64,000 bases of DNA from Hymenobacter volaticus. Its GTDB lineage: Bacteria > Bacteroidota > Bacteroidia > Cytophagales > Hymenobacteraceae. The notes beneath the pieces were generated by a model. The model saw only the letters and a program-made list of their open reading frames with translations. It was not told the origin of the DNA and did not search any database. Position 1 is the first letter of the stretch; each line of letters starts with the position of its first letter. The DNA lies in the NCBI RefSeq assembly GCF_022921055.1, contig NZ_CP095061.1:2891501-2955500 (forward strand), read 5' to 3'. Shown in pieces: positions 46,332 to 55,633 of the stretch. A program made the translations under genes and the position numbers.

Positions 46332-48083
46332 ATGCGCACGATTATACAGTTACTCTGCTGGTTGGGTGTGGTGCTACTCAGCGCTTGTGATGCCCGTAAA
46401 GCTTCCCTAAATGCCTCGCCTGTCGGCCCGCCGCCACCTCGCTCCTACGCTCCTATATTGCTGCGCACCGGACTGGTGAAGCCGCAGCACCGCCGGTGGC
46501 TGAACTTCTGCGATACGACCCGGCTCGAACACTTTCAACTAGGTCATACCCCTTCCCAGGTACGCGGCTGGCTCACTGACTATGAAGAGCGGCAGGAAAA
46601 GCATTGGCTGCTGGACCCGGATTCGCTACTTGTTGCTACCAAGGAGGCCATTGGTGCGCCGCCCTCACTGCCGCTTATGGGGCTGTCAATTCGGCTACCC
46701 ACTACCCCAGCAGAAATACAATCAGCTCGCGCCCAAGCGCTACTGCTCATCAAACAACTGTTGCAGGCGGGCTTACTTACCCCAGCTGATTATCAAATTC
46801 TGTTTCCTCTGGCCCAAGCAGGTGGCTTTTTCAGTCGTCGCCAACTGCTTTACAATTCCTACGACATCCTGGGTGTAGCCCACCGCCTGCGTCAGAACAC
46901 CAGCTTGGTTCCGGCCCTGCAACAACTGAACCTACTCCCACCCAACCGAGCGCGGCAGCTCGACCAAGACTTGCGGGCCGGTCGGTTTCATGACCCGGTA
47001 GAACTGCTCAACTGCCTGCCCCACGCCCGCGTGTTCCACCGCTCCAGCTACCCCGCCGCGCTGCCTGCCTACCTGGAGCAACTGCACCGGGAAGTAGCGC
47101 AGCTTCTACCCAATATGAACTTCACCGACTTCCGAGTTGAAGTAGTGACCCCAGGCGAACTATCGTATTGCATCAATTGCTCAGGCGACCAGGATGTGGT
47201 GGTACGGTTGCGGGTTGATGGGCACGAGTACACTCACCGTAGTGCACTGGAGGATATCTATGCCAACAGAAGCGTGTACTCGGAACAGTTTTATTGGGTT
47301 TTCAACCAGGTACTAGCTGACCGTGCCACTCCTTACCGCTTGGTATTCGTAGAGTCGGAACAGGACAGGTACTTGCATGGCAATACGAACCGCTTCGGCC
47401 TCTGGCGACTCAATCCTAGTCAAGCCGAGGCTCTGGATACGCTGGGATATTCGGTGTTGCATACTACAGCCGCAGATGGATTTACGCTGCTGCCAACCGA
47501 TACCGTTGCGGCGGCTCTCCAGGCCTTTGAAGCACTCGGCTTTTTGCGGCACCTTTCGCCAGCCAAGCGTGCCGCAGCCAAAGCCCGTCTGTGGCAAGCA
47601 CGCCTACATGAGCGGCAAGAAGTGCTACACTACGTTCCGGGCAGCGTGGGCCAATACCGGGGCGATCCTTATTATACCAGCTGGTCGTATGCGCGGCTGC
47701 TGGAAGTGCTCCGCCGATTGTCGGGAAATCTGTTCCGGCCCATGCAGGTGCAAGACTACGCCCAGCGCCGCGACGGTTACTTACGCTTCTCGCTGCACGG
47801 CCGCGTGTACCAAACACCGCTGGACCAAGCAAACGAGTCGCCGGATGCGCGCCTGTTTCAGCTGGTGCAGCGGGCCATGCATGAACAACGGATTCCTGGC
47901 AAGTTCTATGAGGTAGGCTCCGGACTGGCGCAAGCCCGCGGCATGGTTGTGAGCTACGTGTTTCTGCTGCCAGAGCAGGAGCGCACCATCCGCCGTAAAC
48001 ACCTACTCACCCTCACCGATCCTACCCTGACTAAGGAAGAACAATACGCGCAGGAGGAAGCCGAGGCCGCTTTAAGTCAGTAA
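46332..48083 (+). CDS. Uncharacterised lipoprotein
   Basis: A 583-residue protein with a lipoprotein signal (IQLLCWLGVVLLSAC, lipid-bearing Cys19), so attached to a membrane outside the cytoplasm. The mature sequence is mixed helix and strand with no recognised domain. Visible points are paired Cys in YCINCSGDQ (about 280), a tyrosine-rich stretch YVPGSVGQYRGDPYYTSWSY (about 435), and an acidic C-terminus. From size and the lack of repeats it is likely two or three globular domains. Single gene, no functional context. Family not recognised. Confidence 0.6.
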   Translation: MRTIIQLLCWLGVVLLSACDARKASLNASPVGPPPPRSYAPILLRTGLVKPQHRRWLNFCDTTRLEHFQLGHTPSQVRGWLTDYEERQEKHWLLDPDSLLVATKEAIGAPPSLPLMGLSIRLPTTPAEIQSARAQALLLIKQLLQAGLLTPADYQILFPLAQAGGFFSRRQLLYNSYDILGVAHRLRQNTSLVPALQQLNLLPPNRARQLDQDLRAGRFHDPVELLNCLPHARVFHRSSYPAALPAYLEQLHREVAQLLPNMNFTDFRVEVVTPGELSYCINCSGDQDVVVRLRVDGHEYTHRSALEDIYANRSVYSEQFYWVFNQVLADRATPYRLVFVESEQDRYLHGNTNRFGLWRLNPSQAEALDTLGYSVLHTTAADGFTLLPTDTVAAALQAFEALGFLRHLSPAKRAAAKARLWQARLHERQEVLHYVPGSVGQYRGDPYYTSWSYARLLEVLRRLSGNLFRPMQVQDYAQRRDGYLRFSLHGRVYQTPLDQANESPDARLFQLVQRAMHEQRIPGKFYEVGSGLAQARGMVVSYVFLLPEQERTIRRKHLLTLTDPTLTKEEQYAQEEAEAALSQ

Positions 48084-48233
48084 CAGCACTCGAAGCAGGC
48101 GGGATTCAAACACTGTAGGGTTAGCCGAGAATATCCCTTACTATTGGAGAATCAAGCTCAAATACTGCTTCCGCGCCTTTGCAGCTTATGAAGCTCTACT
48201 TCCTTCACGCTTCTTCGCAATTCTAAGTAACCT

Positions 48234-49961
48234 ATGTCTTTCTCAACTCGTCGTTTCTTTTCTTGGCGCCGGACGGCACCGGTGTGTTTACTTGGCCTAT
48301 CATTAGCCGGCTGCCAGTCCCAAACATCTACTGCCACCACAGAGACTACTACAGAAGCCAAGACAGAGTCCGACCCAGCTGCTACCCCAACCGGCGCCAT
48401 TTCAACGGCTAGCATCCGCAAGTATCTGCAAGCTGTTTCTTCCGACGATATGCAGGGTCGCAAGCCGTTCACGGTGGGCGAAGAACGCAGTACCAAGTAC
48501 TTAGCCGACCAGTTCAAACAGCTCGGCCTCAAGCCTGGCCCCGATGGCAGCTACTTCCAGGCCGTGCCCATGGTGGAAATTACGGGTACGCCCGCTGCCA
48601 CCATGCAAATCAAAGGCAACGGCCAGAACCTGAGCTTTACGTACAAAACTGACTTTGTGGCCTTCACCCAACGCGAGCAGCCACAGGTGCCCGTCAGCAA
48701 CTCGCCGTTGGTATTTGCCGGCTACGGCGTGGTGGCACCCGAGTATAAATGGGACGATTACGCGGGCCTCGATGTGAAGGGCAAAACGGTAGTGGTTCTC
48801 GTCAATGACCCCGGCAACGCGGGCAACGATACCACTTTCTTCAACGGCAAGGCCATGACCTATTACGGCCGCTGGACCTACAAATACGAGGAAGCCGCCC
48901 GCCACGGCGCGGCCGGTGTGCTGATTGTGCACGACACCAAGCCGGCCGCCTACCCTTGGTCGGTGGTGCTGAGCGGGGCCACCAGCCCGAAGCTGCGCGC
49001 CCAAACGCCCAACAAAGGCGCCGATAAGTGCGCTCTGGAAGGCTGGCTGACCATGGACGCTGCCAAGAAGCTGTTCCAGGCCGCCGGCCAGAACTACGAC
49101 CAACTCTATGCCGCAGCCAACAAGCCCGGCTTCCGCCCCCGTCCCCTCGGCGACCTTACGCTTACGGCCAGCATAGCCAACAAGCTCCGCCGCCAGACCA
49201 GCCGCAACGTGCTGGCCGTGCTGCCCGGCACTACCCGCGCCAACGAATACATCGTCTACTCCGCGCATTGGGACCATTTCGGGGTGGGCAAAGCCATTGC
49301 TGGCGACTCCATCTACAACGGCGCCGTCGACGATGGTACCGGCCTGGCCGCCTTGCTGAGCATCGCCGAAGCGTTCCAGAAAGCCCCGCAGAAGCCTGCC
49401 CGCAGCATTGTGTTCCTGGCCGTGACCGGCGAAGAGCAGGGCCTGCTCGGCTCGGCCTACTACGCCCAGCACCCGCCCTATCCGCTCAACAAAACCGTGG
49501 CCGACCTGAACATGGACATGCTCTGGCCCTACGGCGAGATGAAAGACCTGACCGTCATTGGCTACGGCCAATCGGAGCTAGAGGACTACGCCCGTGCGGC
49601 AGCCAAAGAGCAGGACCGCTACGTGCTGCCCGACCAAACGCCTGAAACCGGCATGTTCTACCGCTCCGACCACTTCAACTTCGCCCACGTGGGCGTGCCT
49701 TCGCTTTACGCCAGCGGCGGCTTCGAGAGCCGCACCCGCGGCAAAGAGTACATTGCCGAGCAGCGCCAGAACTACACCACCAACATGTACCACAAGCCCG
49801 CCGACCAGTTCGACCCGAGTTGGGACCTATCTGGCATCGCCCAGGATGCCCAACTCTACTTCCGCGTCGGTCAGCGCTTGGCTGGCGAAACCACGTTCCC
49901 GCAGTGGCGCGCCGGCTCGGAGTTCAAAGGTGCCCGGGACAAGAGTATGAATGGGCGGTAA
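48234..49961 (+). CDS. M28-family aminopeptidase-like lipoprotein with PA domain
   Basis: A 575-residue exported zinc peptidase. The signal ends in LLGLSLAGC, a lipobox. A PA (protease-associated) domain occupies about 150-300 (AGLDVKGKTVVVLVNDPGNA). The M28 dizinc site is complete: His and Asp in YSAHWDHFG, bridging Asp in NGAVDDGTG, general base and ligand Glu in TGEEQGLLGS, Asp in DLNMDMLWPYG, and His in YRSDHFNFAHVG. It probably releases N-terminal residues from peptides in the periplasm or at the cell surface, feeding uptake systems such as the POT transporter. Confidence 0.9.
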   Translation: MSFSTRRFFSWRRTAPVCLLGLSLAGCQSQTSTATTETTTEAKTESDPAATPTGAISTASIRKYLQAVSSDDMQGRKPFTVGEERSTKYLADQFKQLGLKPGPDGSYFQAVPMVEITGTPAATMQIKGNGQNLSFTYKTDFVAFTQREQPQVPVSNSPLVFAGYGVVAPEYKWDDYAGLDVKGKTVVVLVNDPGNAGNDTTFFNGKAMTYYGRWTYKYEEAARHGAAGVLIVHDTKPAAYPWSVVLSGATSPKLRAQTPNKGADKCALEGWLTMDAAKKLFQAAGQNYDQLYAAANKPGFRPRPLGDLTLTASIANKLRRQTSRNVLAVLPGTTRANEYIVYSAHWDHFGVGKAIAGDSIYNGAVDDGTGLAALLSIAEAFQKAPQKPARSIVFLAVTGEEQGLLGSAYYAQHPPYPLNKTVADLNMDMLWPYGEMKDLTVIGYGQSELEDYARAAAKEQDRYVLPDQTPETGMFYRSDHFNFAHVGVPSLYASGGFESRTRGKEYIAEQRQNYTTNMYHKPADQFDPSWDLSGIAQDAQLYFRVGQRLAGETTFPQWRAGSEFKGARDKSMNGR

Positions 49962-50020
49962 AGCAGGTTGCTTGTTGAGGATTTCGTTTATTAGCTATCA
50001 TATAAGTATATCTGCACAAA

Positions 50021-50947
50021 ATGGGGGAAACTTCTAAAAAACGAGGTGAATTTGGAGAAGACATAGTAGAAAGGCTTCTCACTCTGATAGGCTGGGATAA
50101 TTTACTTACAGGACGAGACTTAGAATGTTTTAATCCGATAGAGCATTCTATATCAACTAGAGATAGAGCAAATCATGGTGTTGACTTTATTTATCAATAT
50201 GATTGCCCTTTATTTAGTGACACACAAATGTTTATATTGACATCATCAAAATTCAATGATAAATATCCGTCAAATCCTACTAGCAAGTTCAAAGCTCACC
50301 TACGAGATATTGCTTATGCTTTAGACTGTTTTAAGAAATCATCGATAAGGAGCAAACTAAAAAATACGGACATAAGATATACTTGTAAACAAACAGGTGT
50401 TATTTTCTGGCTTGACAATTCAAGTTCATACGACAATGTACTTGAGCGTTTAACTGATTTTAAAATAGACGATTCATTACAATTTGACACAGTTTATCTT
50501 GTTGACAATCATCGTGCACGTTTCATACATGATACTATCACGTTTGCCAAAAGACAATTTTCTGGCAAAACGGTAGAATTCTTTCATCCGACAACAGGAT
50601 TCAATAACACTGTCAAAAACAGAATAAGTAGCAGCGATACGCTACCCGTTCAATATATAAATAGCAGCATTCTCCCTCTAAAAGTAATTGACGATGAAAG
50701 TGAATATCTCATAATCAATTGTATTGACAAGTTTGAAGAAGATACTTTAAGAAAGTTATTGAGCCTTTCTCAAAAACTAACAGAAAACTGGGGACAAAAG
50801 GTATATATTCTATTCCCCGATTTCAATCATGATATGTACTCATCTACAGTAGAAGATATAAAGCTAGAATTAAAAGACAAGCGTTTTGCAAAAAAAGTTA
50901 TAGTAAGTTCTTTTAACATAACGTTTCGAACAGTTGAACAATTCTAA
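50021..50947 (+). CDS. Nuclease-like protein, candidate GAPS4a-type defence component
   Basis: A 308-residue soluble protein. The opening KKRGEFGEDIVERLLTLIGW and the later NHGVDFIYQYDCPLFSDT and FILTSSKFNDKYPSN follow the order of a restriction-endonuclease-like (PD-(D/E)xK) core: helix with Glu, strand with Asp, then a strand ending in Lys. The usual E-x-K is replaced by S-S-K. The rest is alpha/beta (LIINCIDKFEEDTLRKLLSL, VYILFPDFNH). From memory this resembles GapS4a, half of the two-gene GAPS4 antiphage system; not verified. AT-rich codon use unlike neighbours points to horizontal transfer. The next gene overlaps by 14 bp. Confidence 0.6.
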   Translation: MGETSKKRGEFGEDIVERLLTLIGWDNLLTGRDLECFNPIEHSISTRDRANHGVDFIYQYDCPLFSDTQMFILTSSKFNDKYPSNPTSKFKAHLRDIAYALDCFKKSSIRSKLKNTDIRYTCKQTGVIFWLDNSSSYDNVLERLTDFKIDDSLQFDTVYLVDNHRARFIHDTITFAKRQFSGKTVEFFHPTTGFNNTVKNRISSSDTLPVQYINSSILPLKVIDDESEYLIINCIDKFEEDTLRKLLSLSQKLTENWGQKVYILFPDFNHDMYSSTVEDIKLELKDKRFAKKVIVSSFNITFRTVEQF

Positions 50948-52130
50948 CAACTTAAACTCTGAGCTTAGTTCTCTACTTCCATACGGAGATGGGATTAAGC
51001 CATTACTTGTAGCTAGCAGTTTAAGTGAGCATGATTTGAGATTTATGCTACAGAAACGCGGAGTGTTCGTCAAAGCACCACAGCGCAATAATACTGTTCC
51101 ATTATTGGCTAGTATGATATTAAGCCCTAATGAATTTGAAACTTTAAGAAATAGGCAACATCAAAAAGAAAGTAATATAAAACCCTTTACTGCTCAAAGC
51201 GAATGGATAGGCCAAAATACAAGCGTTGCAGATGTGCTGTCAGACAAGTTAGATACGATAATTAAAAGCTTAACAAAAGAAGAATCTCCATACTCTATTA
51301 AAAATTACAATATATCATATTTATCTAATGACAAAATACTTATTGAAGGTGAAATAGAAAGGCGTGACTGGACTAAAGATGTTTTCTCTATTACTTCTCT
51401 ACACCCTTGGAGATTCACAATAGAAAGATCGGCTGCAGGCAACATAGTGCAGTATATAGCTGAGACTACAGTACCAGAGACTAAGCATTTAACAAACCAA
51501 TTTCAAGCACGCATCCACCAGCAGTTTCAACTTTCAAAAGTAGTTGACAATACCAAAACCATACAACGCGTTGTTGCAACACATTTTAAAGGCAATCATT
51601 TTATTTTTGAGTATCTATTCATTTTTACAAAGATAAGTTTCTCTTCACTTAAGTTTCAGAGAATAATAGACATTGAAACTGGAATAGACAACCGTTTAAA
51701 TTTTCCTGATAATTTCAAATGGCTTAAAGGAAATATTGGTGAATTAAAATTAACCGCACTACACGGTAAAAAACTCGAATAAACTGATATCATCGAAATT
51801 GGCAAACTAGGAATTCTTATTTTTGGTGAAATAGATGCAGAATTCAATTTTCACTATCAAGATATAAGAGGAAAGTGTATTATACAGTATGGATTTCCTA
51901 AGTTCTACGATAAACGAGGGCACGTTGAATTTGAGACTAAAATTCAAAGGATAGACCTTAGCCATGAATGCTCACATGTTTCAAAAGAAGCAGTAAAACG
52001 GTATCTACTTGCAGAATTTCAAAGGGACAAGCATATAATATTTGAAGATTTTAGAACTAAAGGCAAAGTTGATCCTGACCCCAAGGACGAGGACAACCAA
52101 TACGGTATACTATTCCCTTGGGCAGGTTAA
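50934..52130 (+). pseudogene. Candidate GAPS4b-type partner, interrupted by an in-frame stop
   Basis: Starts at a TTG inside the end of the previous gene (14-bp overlap), giving MNNSNNLNSELSSLLPYGDG. The N-terminal region (LLVASSLSEHDLRFMLQKRG, then ASMILSPNEFETLRNRQHQK) recalls GapS4b proteins, from memory. A TAA at 51780-51782 ends a 282-residue product. The same frame then stays open for about 115 more codons (IIEIGKLGILIFGEIDAEFN to GILFPWAG) to a TAA at 52128-52130. That downstream part has coding character and no start codon of its own at its head, so the gene was probably about 398 codons long. Either a real nonsense mutation, which could disable the system, or a sequence error. Confidence 0.6.
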
Positions 52131-52199
52131 ATTGTTACTTACTCCACCATAATCTGAGTCTCCAACCAACCCTCCTCCCGTAATCAGCATCTTCTCTGC

Positions 52200-53243
52200 A
52201 TGAAGAAACCAGGCTTACTCGTGCTACTGTTCGTTGCTAGTCGCTCGGCTTGGTGCCAAACTACCCCCGCTCCACTTCCCGATTCTGTTAAGACCTTTCT
52301 GGATAAGAGTCTGACGCTGCTGGAGACGTACTCGCTGGAGCGTGGCACTGTAAATTGGCCCCAGCTGCGCCAGACGGTGTACCAGAAGGTTCAGGGGGCG
52401 CGGTCGGTGCGGGAGTTGCTGCCGATTTACCCGTTTGTGTTCGAGCAGTTGAAGGATGACCACGGCTGGTTGACTTACCAAGGCAAAACCTACAAGTGGC
52501 ACAACACCGCCCGCCCCGCCTACACCAACACCGCCGTGAAAGAGGCCATTGCCAAGAAGCCGGGCGTAGTAGTTAAAATGCTGCCCGGCAATGTGGGCTA
52601 CGTGCAGTTGCCGGGCATCAACGCCGGCGGCAGCCTACAAGCCATGCGCGACGCGGCCAAAGTGGTGCAGGATTCCCTTTGCCGCCTTAACCCCGATAAA
52701 GCCAAAGCCTGGATTATTGATTTGCGCCTGAACACCGGTGGCGCTATGGCGCCCATGCTCGCCGGCATCGCCCCCCTCATCGGCGACGGCTACCTGGGCG
52801 GCTTCGTGGATAAAGACGGCAAGCCTGATGAGCAGTGGTACCTTAAGTAAGGCAACTTCTACATGGATACCCTGCAGGTGACCAACTTGCAAAACCGCTG
52901 CCCCGTTCGGAAAACCGATAAGCCCGTGGCCGTACTCCTGAGCGGCATAACTGCCAGCTCCGGCGAAATTGTGGCTATCAGCCTGAAAGGCCGCCCCGCC
53001 ACCCGCTTTTTCGGGGAGCCTACCTATGGTGCCACCACCGCCAACGAAAGCTACCGCATCAGCGGCAATTCCTACCTCACCATCGCCGTCATGCAGGAAA
53101 CCGACCGCAACAAAGCTGTATACCGCTCCAACGTCACACCCGATGAGCTTGTCACCGGCGGCGACAACTTTGTAGACCTGACCAAAGACACGAAAGTAGC
53201 GGCGGCCCTCAAGTGGCTGAAAACGGCAAGCAAGGTTAGATAA
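52200..53243 (+). pseudogene. S41-family peptidase (C-terminal processing type), in-frame stop
   Basis: An exported serine protease of about 347 codons. There is a signal peptide (PGLLVLLFVASRSAWC). An N-terminal region follows, then the TSP-like domain: KMLPGNVGYVQLPGINAGGS, WIIDLRLNTGGAMAPMLAGI and, after the break, VLLSGITASSGEIVAISLKG, where SSGE carries the catalytic Ser. A TAA at 52848-52850 separates QWYLK from GNFYMDTLQV in the same frame. The catalytic Ser lies after it, so the product as read would be inactive. One substitution would restore the frame. It lies next to the AT-rich island but has normal GC content itself. Confidence 0.78.
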
Positions 53244-53254
53244 GGCGCTTTTCG

Positions 53255-54310
53255 CTACGGGATGATTTTCTCGGCTTTCAACTGCTCGAACTGGTTGCGG
53301 AAAGACGTGAAGCTGTCGAGGTGCATGTCGTGGAAACCGGCGCGGCGCAGCTTGTTGACGTCGAAAAAGGCATCGGCTTCCACGTTGAAGATGAAGTCGC
53401 CGAAGGGCCACTGTGCTAGCTCGTCGAGGGTGTGAGGTTTGAGATTGTATTTCTGCACCATCTGCTGCCACAGGTCGGCTTTATCGGCCATGTACTCTTG
53501 CAGCGGAAACGTGATGGGCTCGGCGTACTCCACGCCGAAATACTCGGCAAACTTAGGCCACAACTGGCTCCACCGGAATATGTCGCCGTTGGTGACGTTG
53601 TAGATTTCCTCGTTGCATTCGTCGTGCGTTGCCACCCACTCCATGCCCTTGGCCAGCAGTGTGGCGTCGGTCACGTTTACTAGCACCTGATAAGCTTGTA
53701 GGCTACCCGGAAAGCGGAACGGCACCTTCAGCTCCTTGCACAAGCTGGCATACACAGCAATCAGGTTGGCTAGATTCATGGGGTTGCCCACGGCGAAACC
53801 CACCACAATATCGGGGCGCACGGCCGTCCAGCTCCACGGCTTTCCCGCCGATTGCTCGCGCAGAAAGTCTTCTTGGCTGTAGTAGAAGTTCGGCGGGAAG
53901 TGGCGTGGGTCGGTTTCAAGGGCCGGTGTTTTGTAGCGGCCGAGGTGGGCACCGTACGCTTTGCCACCTTGAATGAAGGTGATGTGCCGGAAGTCGGGGG
54001 CAATCTGCTCTAAGCCCGTCACGAGGTTGCGCAGCAGCGCCAAATTCACCTGAGTTTGAGCAGCCAGCGTTTTGCCTTCGATATAGGCCGCATAAAGTAC
54101 GTGTGTAACCTCGCGCAACTGTTCGGCTTGCTTCGCTACGGCCTCGGGGTCCAGCAAATCCAGCTGCACATAGCGCGCTGAGGTTTCATAATCCAGCGCC
54201 GAGGCCGACGTGACCAGCGTATTCCAGTTGCCGGTGGAGAGCAGATAGTTCACGGCATTACGGCCAATAATGCCGTTGCCGCCGACTACCAGAATGGTGT
54301 TACTAGGCAT
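53255..54310 (-). CDS. NAD(P)-dependent reductase, PRISE-like SDR family
   Basis: A 351-residue short-chain dehydrogenase with an extended fold. The nucleotide-binding motif is GGNGIIG (10-16), with Asp-rich LDLLD after strand 3. QGGKAYG and FYYSQEDFL supply the Lys and Tyr of the PRISE (progesterone 5-beta-reductase/iridoid synthase-like) group, which lacks the classic YxxxK spacing. VRPDIVVGFAVGNPMNLA and IYNVTNGDIFRWSQLWPKFA fit the same group. It is predicted to reduce enones; physiological substrate unknown. Single gene. An inverted-repeat element lies just upstream of its start. Confidence 0.82.
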   Translation of the reverse strand: MPSNTILVVGGNGIIGRNAVNYLLSTGNWNTLVTSASALDYETSARYVQLDLLDPEAVAKQAEQLREVTHVLYAAYIEGKTLAAQTQVNLALLRNLVTGLEQIAPDFRHITFIQGGKAYGAHLGRYKTPALETDPRHFPPNFYYSQEDFLREQSAGKPWSWTAVRPDIVVGFAVGNPMNLANLIAVYASLCKELKVPFRFPGSLQAYQVLVNVTDATLLAKGMEWVATHDECNEEIYNVTNGDIFRWSQLWPKFAEYFGVEYAEPITFPLQEYMADKADLWQQMVQKYNLKPHTLDELAQWPFGDFIFNVEADAFFDVNKLRRAGFHDMHLDSFTSFRNQFEQLKAEKIIP

Positions 54311-54351
54311 AAGTTGTTGATTTATATACTTATCAGTCCTTCAAACCAATA

Positions 54352-54530
54352 AAGAACGTCCTGCTGAGCGCAGTCGAAGCATCTCGCGTGCTGAGGTTGC
54401 AGTACTAACTCAACGAGTCGAGCGAGATGCTTCGACTGCGCTCAGCAGGACAATACCATTACAACCTCAGCACGCGAGATGCTTTAGCCTCGTTGCACTG
54501 CGCGGACGAAAGAGCAAGCAGGACGTTCTT
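54352..54530. repeat. Composite palindromic element (REP/MITE-like)
   Basis: Three nested complementarities are present. (1) AAGAACGTCCTGCT (54352-54365) with AGCAGGACGTTCTT (54517-54530). (2) 54358-54387 with 54422-54451, 30 nt perfect. (3) 54377-54399 with 54462-54484, 23 nt perfect. Pairings 2 and 3 share 54377-54387 and cannot form together. The core GCTGAGCGCAGTCGAAGCAT resembles intergenic repeats I recall from related genomes. No coding sequence inside. It lies between the divergent-in-position reductase and esterase genes, both minus strand, upstream of the former. Confidence 0.8.
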
Positions 54531-54547
54531 CTTGGTCGAACTGGCCT

Positions 54548-55633
54548 TTAGAAGTTTGGTAGTACGGCATTCAGCGCGGGGGCGGTTGCTAAATCCGCAG
54601 TTGATTCTGCAAATGCATTAGGTTGAGCTGAACCGTGTAGGGCCTGCTTTAAACAGGTAAGCATCAGGTTCCAAGCGCGTTGTGCGGGCTCTTTGGGGCC
54701 GAAATGAGTGAAAGCATGATCTACGCCTTTAAATTCCTCGTGGGTGACGGCTACGCCTTGCTCCCGCAATTTCTGCGCGTATTCGTTGCCATCGTCGCGC
54801 AGCAGGTCGTACTCGGCCGTGATAATGAGGGCGGGTGCCAAGCCGGTCAGGTCTTCGGCTAGCAAGGGCGAAGCCAGCGGATTGAGACAGTCGGCGGGGC
54901 GAGGCACGTACATGTGCTTGAAAAACGACGCCAGCTCGACCGGAAGCACTTGTTTCTTGCGGCGCAGTACGTGCTTGTGGTCGGTGCGCTCGGCTAGGTT
55001 GAGCGAAGGGTAGTCTAGAATCTGCAAGGCCAGCGCAAACTCCTGGCGCTCTTTCACCAACAGCGCTACCGCCGCCGCAAAGTTGCCGCCCGCGCTGTGG
55101 CCGCCAATGGCTAGGCGGCTGGCATCATAGCCCAAGGCAGAGGCCTGCTCGTGCACCCACTTCACCACCTCGTAGCACTGATAGACGGCCGCCGGAAACG
55201 GGTGCTCGGGCGCCAACGTGTAATCGACGTTCACCACCACACATTGCGCATGATGCGCCAGGTATCGGCACAGCAGATCGTCCTGACCAGGGAAGCCGAG
55301 CACAAAACCGCCGCCATGAAAATTGACATACACCGGCAGCGGCTCCGTAGTGGTTTCAGGCCAGTAAAACGTGACGGGAGCCGCACCGTACGCCGTGGCT
55401 ACTTCCCGCTGCTCGATGGTGCGCATCGTTTCCTTCGGGACGCCAAGCTTGCGGCGCGAAGGTCCGCCGCGCTTAATAAGCTGGCGCAGCAGAGCCAACC
55501 GGATGCGGCCCGCCGAGGTAATAGTCGCGCAGTTGTCTGCCTGAATAGTGTAGGGCTTGCTCCGCCACACCCACGTAAGGAACCCGGCCGCCAAGACGGG
55601 TGCCAGTAAAAAAGCCGCTTTCTTCTGTTGCAT
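54548..55633 (-). CDS. Alpha/beta hydrolase, HSL-type esterase
   Basis: A 361-residue esterase/lipase of the hormone-sensitive-lipase group. The oxyanion motif is NFHGGGFVLGFPGQ; the nucleophile is in IGGHSAGGNFAAAVA; the catalytic Asp and His lie in ITAEYDLLRDDGNEYA and KGVDHAFTHFG. An N-terminal hydrophobic helix (KAAFLLAPVLAAGFLTWVW) anchors or exports it. The Met at 55633 (MQQKKAAFLL) is preferred over 55690 because the helix follows it directly. The last 25 residues are a tail beyond the domain. Confidence 0.85.
   Translation of the reverse strand: MQQKKAAFLLAPVLAAGFLTWVWRSKPYTIQADNCATITSAGRIRLALLRQLIKRGGPSRRKLGVPKETMRTIEQREVATAYGAAPVTFYWPETTTEPLPVYVNFHGGGFVLGFPGQDDLLCRYLAHHAQCVVVNVDYTLAPEHPFPAAVYQCYEVVKWVHEQASALGYDASRLAIGGHSAGGNFAAAVALLVKERQEFALALQILDYPSLNLAERTDHKHVLRRKKQVLPVELASFFKHMYVPRPADCLNPLASPLLAEDLTGLAPALIITAEYDLLRDDGNEYAQKLREQGVAVTHEEFKGVDHAFTHFGPKEPAQRAWNLMLTCLKQALHGSAQPNAFAESTADLATAPALNAVLPNF

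Larger units (their letters stand above)
49962..52199. other. AT-rich island with a two-gene defence-like cassette
   Basis: From about 49,970 to 52,140 the base composition changes abruptly; a line counted inside it was about 30% G+C, while both flanking genes are clearly GC-rich. It contains exactly two genes, overlapping and on the same strand. No tRNA, integrase, transposase or obvious flanking repeat was found, so the mode of entry is unclear. Confidence 0.7.

Noticed and set aside
48501..49571. Long open frame (356 codons) opposite the M28 peptidase
   Set aside because: Low-complexity Gly/Val/His-rich product typical of antisense reading of a GC-rich gene; the peptidase has a full zinc site.
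49962..52199. Integrated plasmid or prophage
   Set aside because: No integrase, transposase, replication, capsid or tRNA attachment site within or beside the AT-rich block.
52848..52850. Stop-codon readthrough or selenocysteine at the S41 peptidase
   Set aside because: The stop is TAA, not TGA, and no special context was seen.
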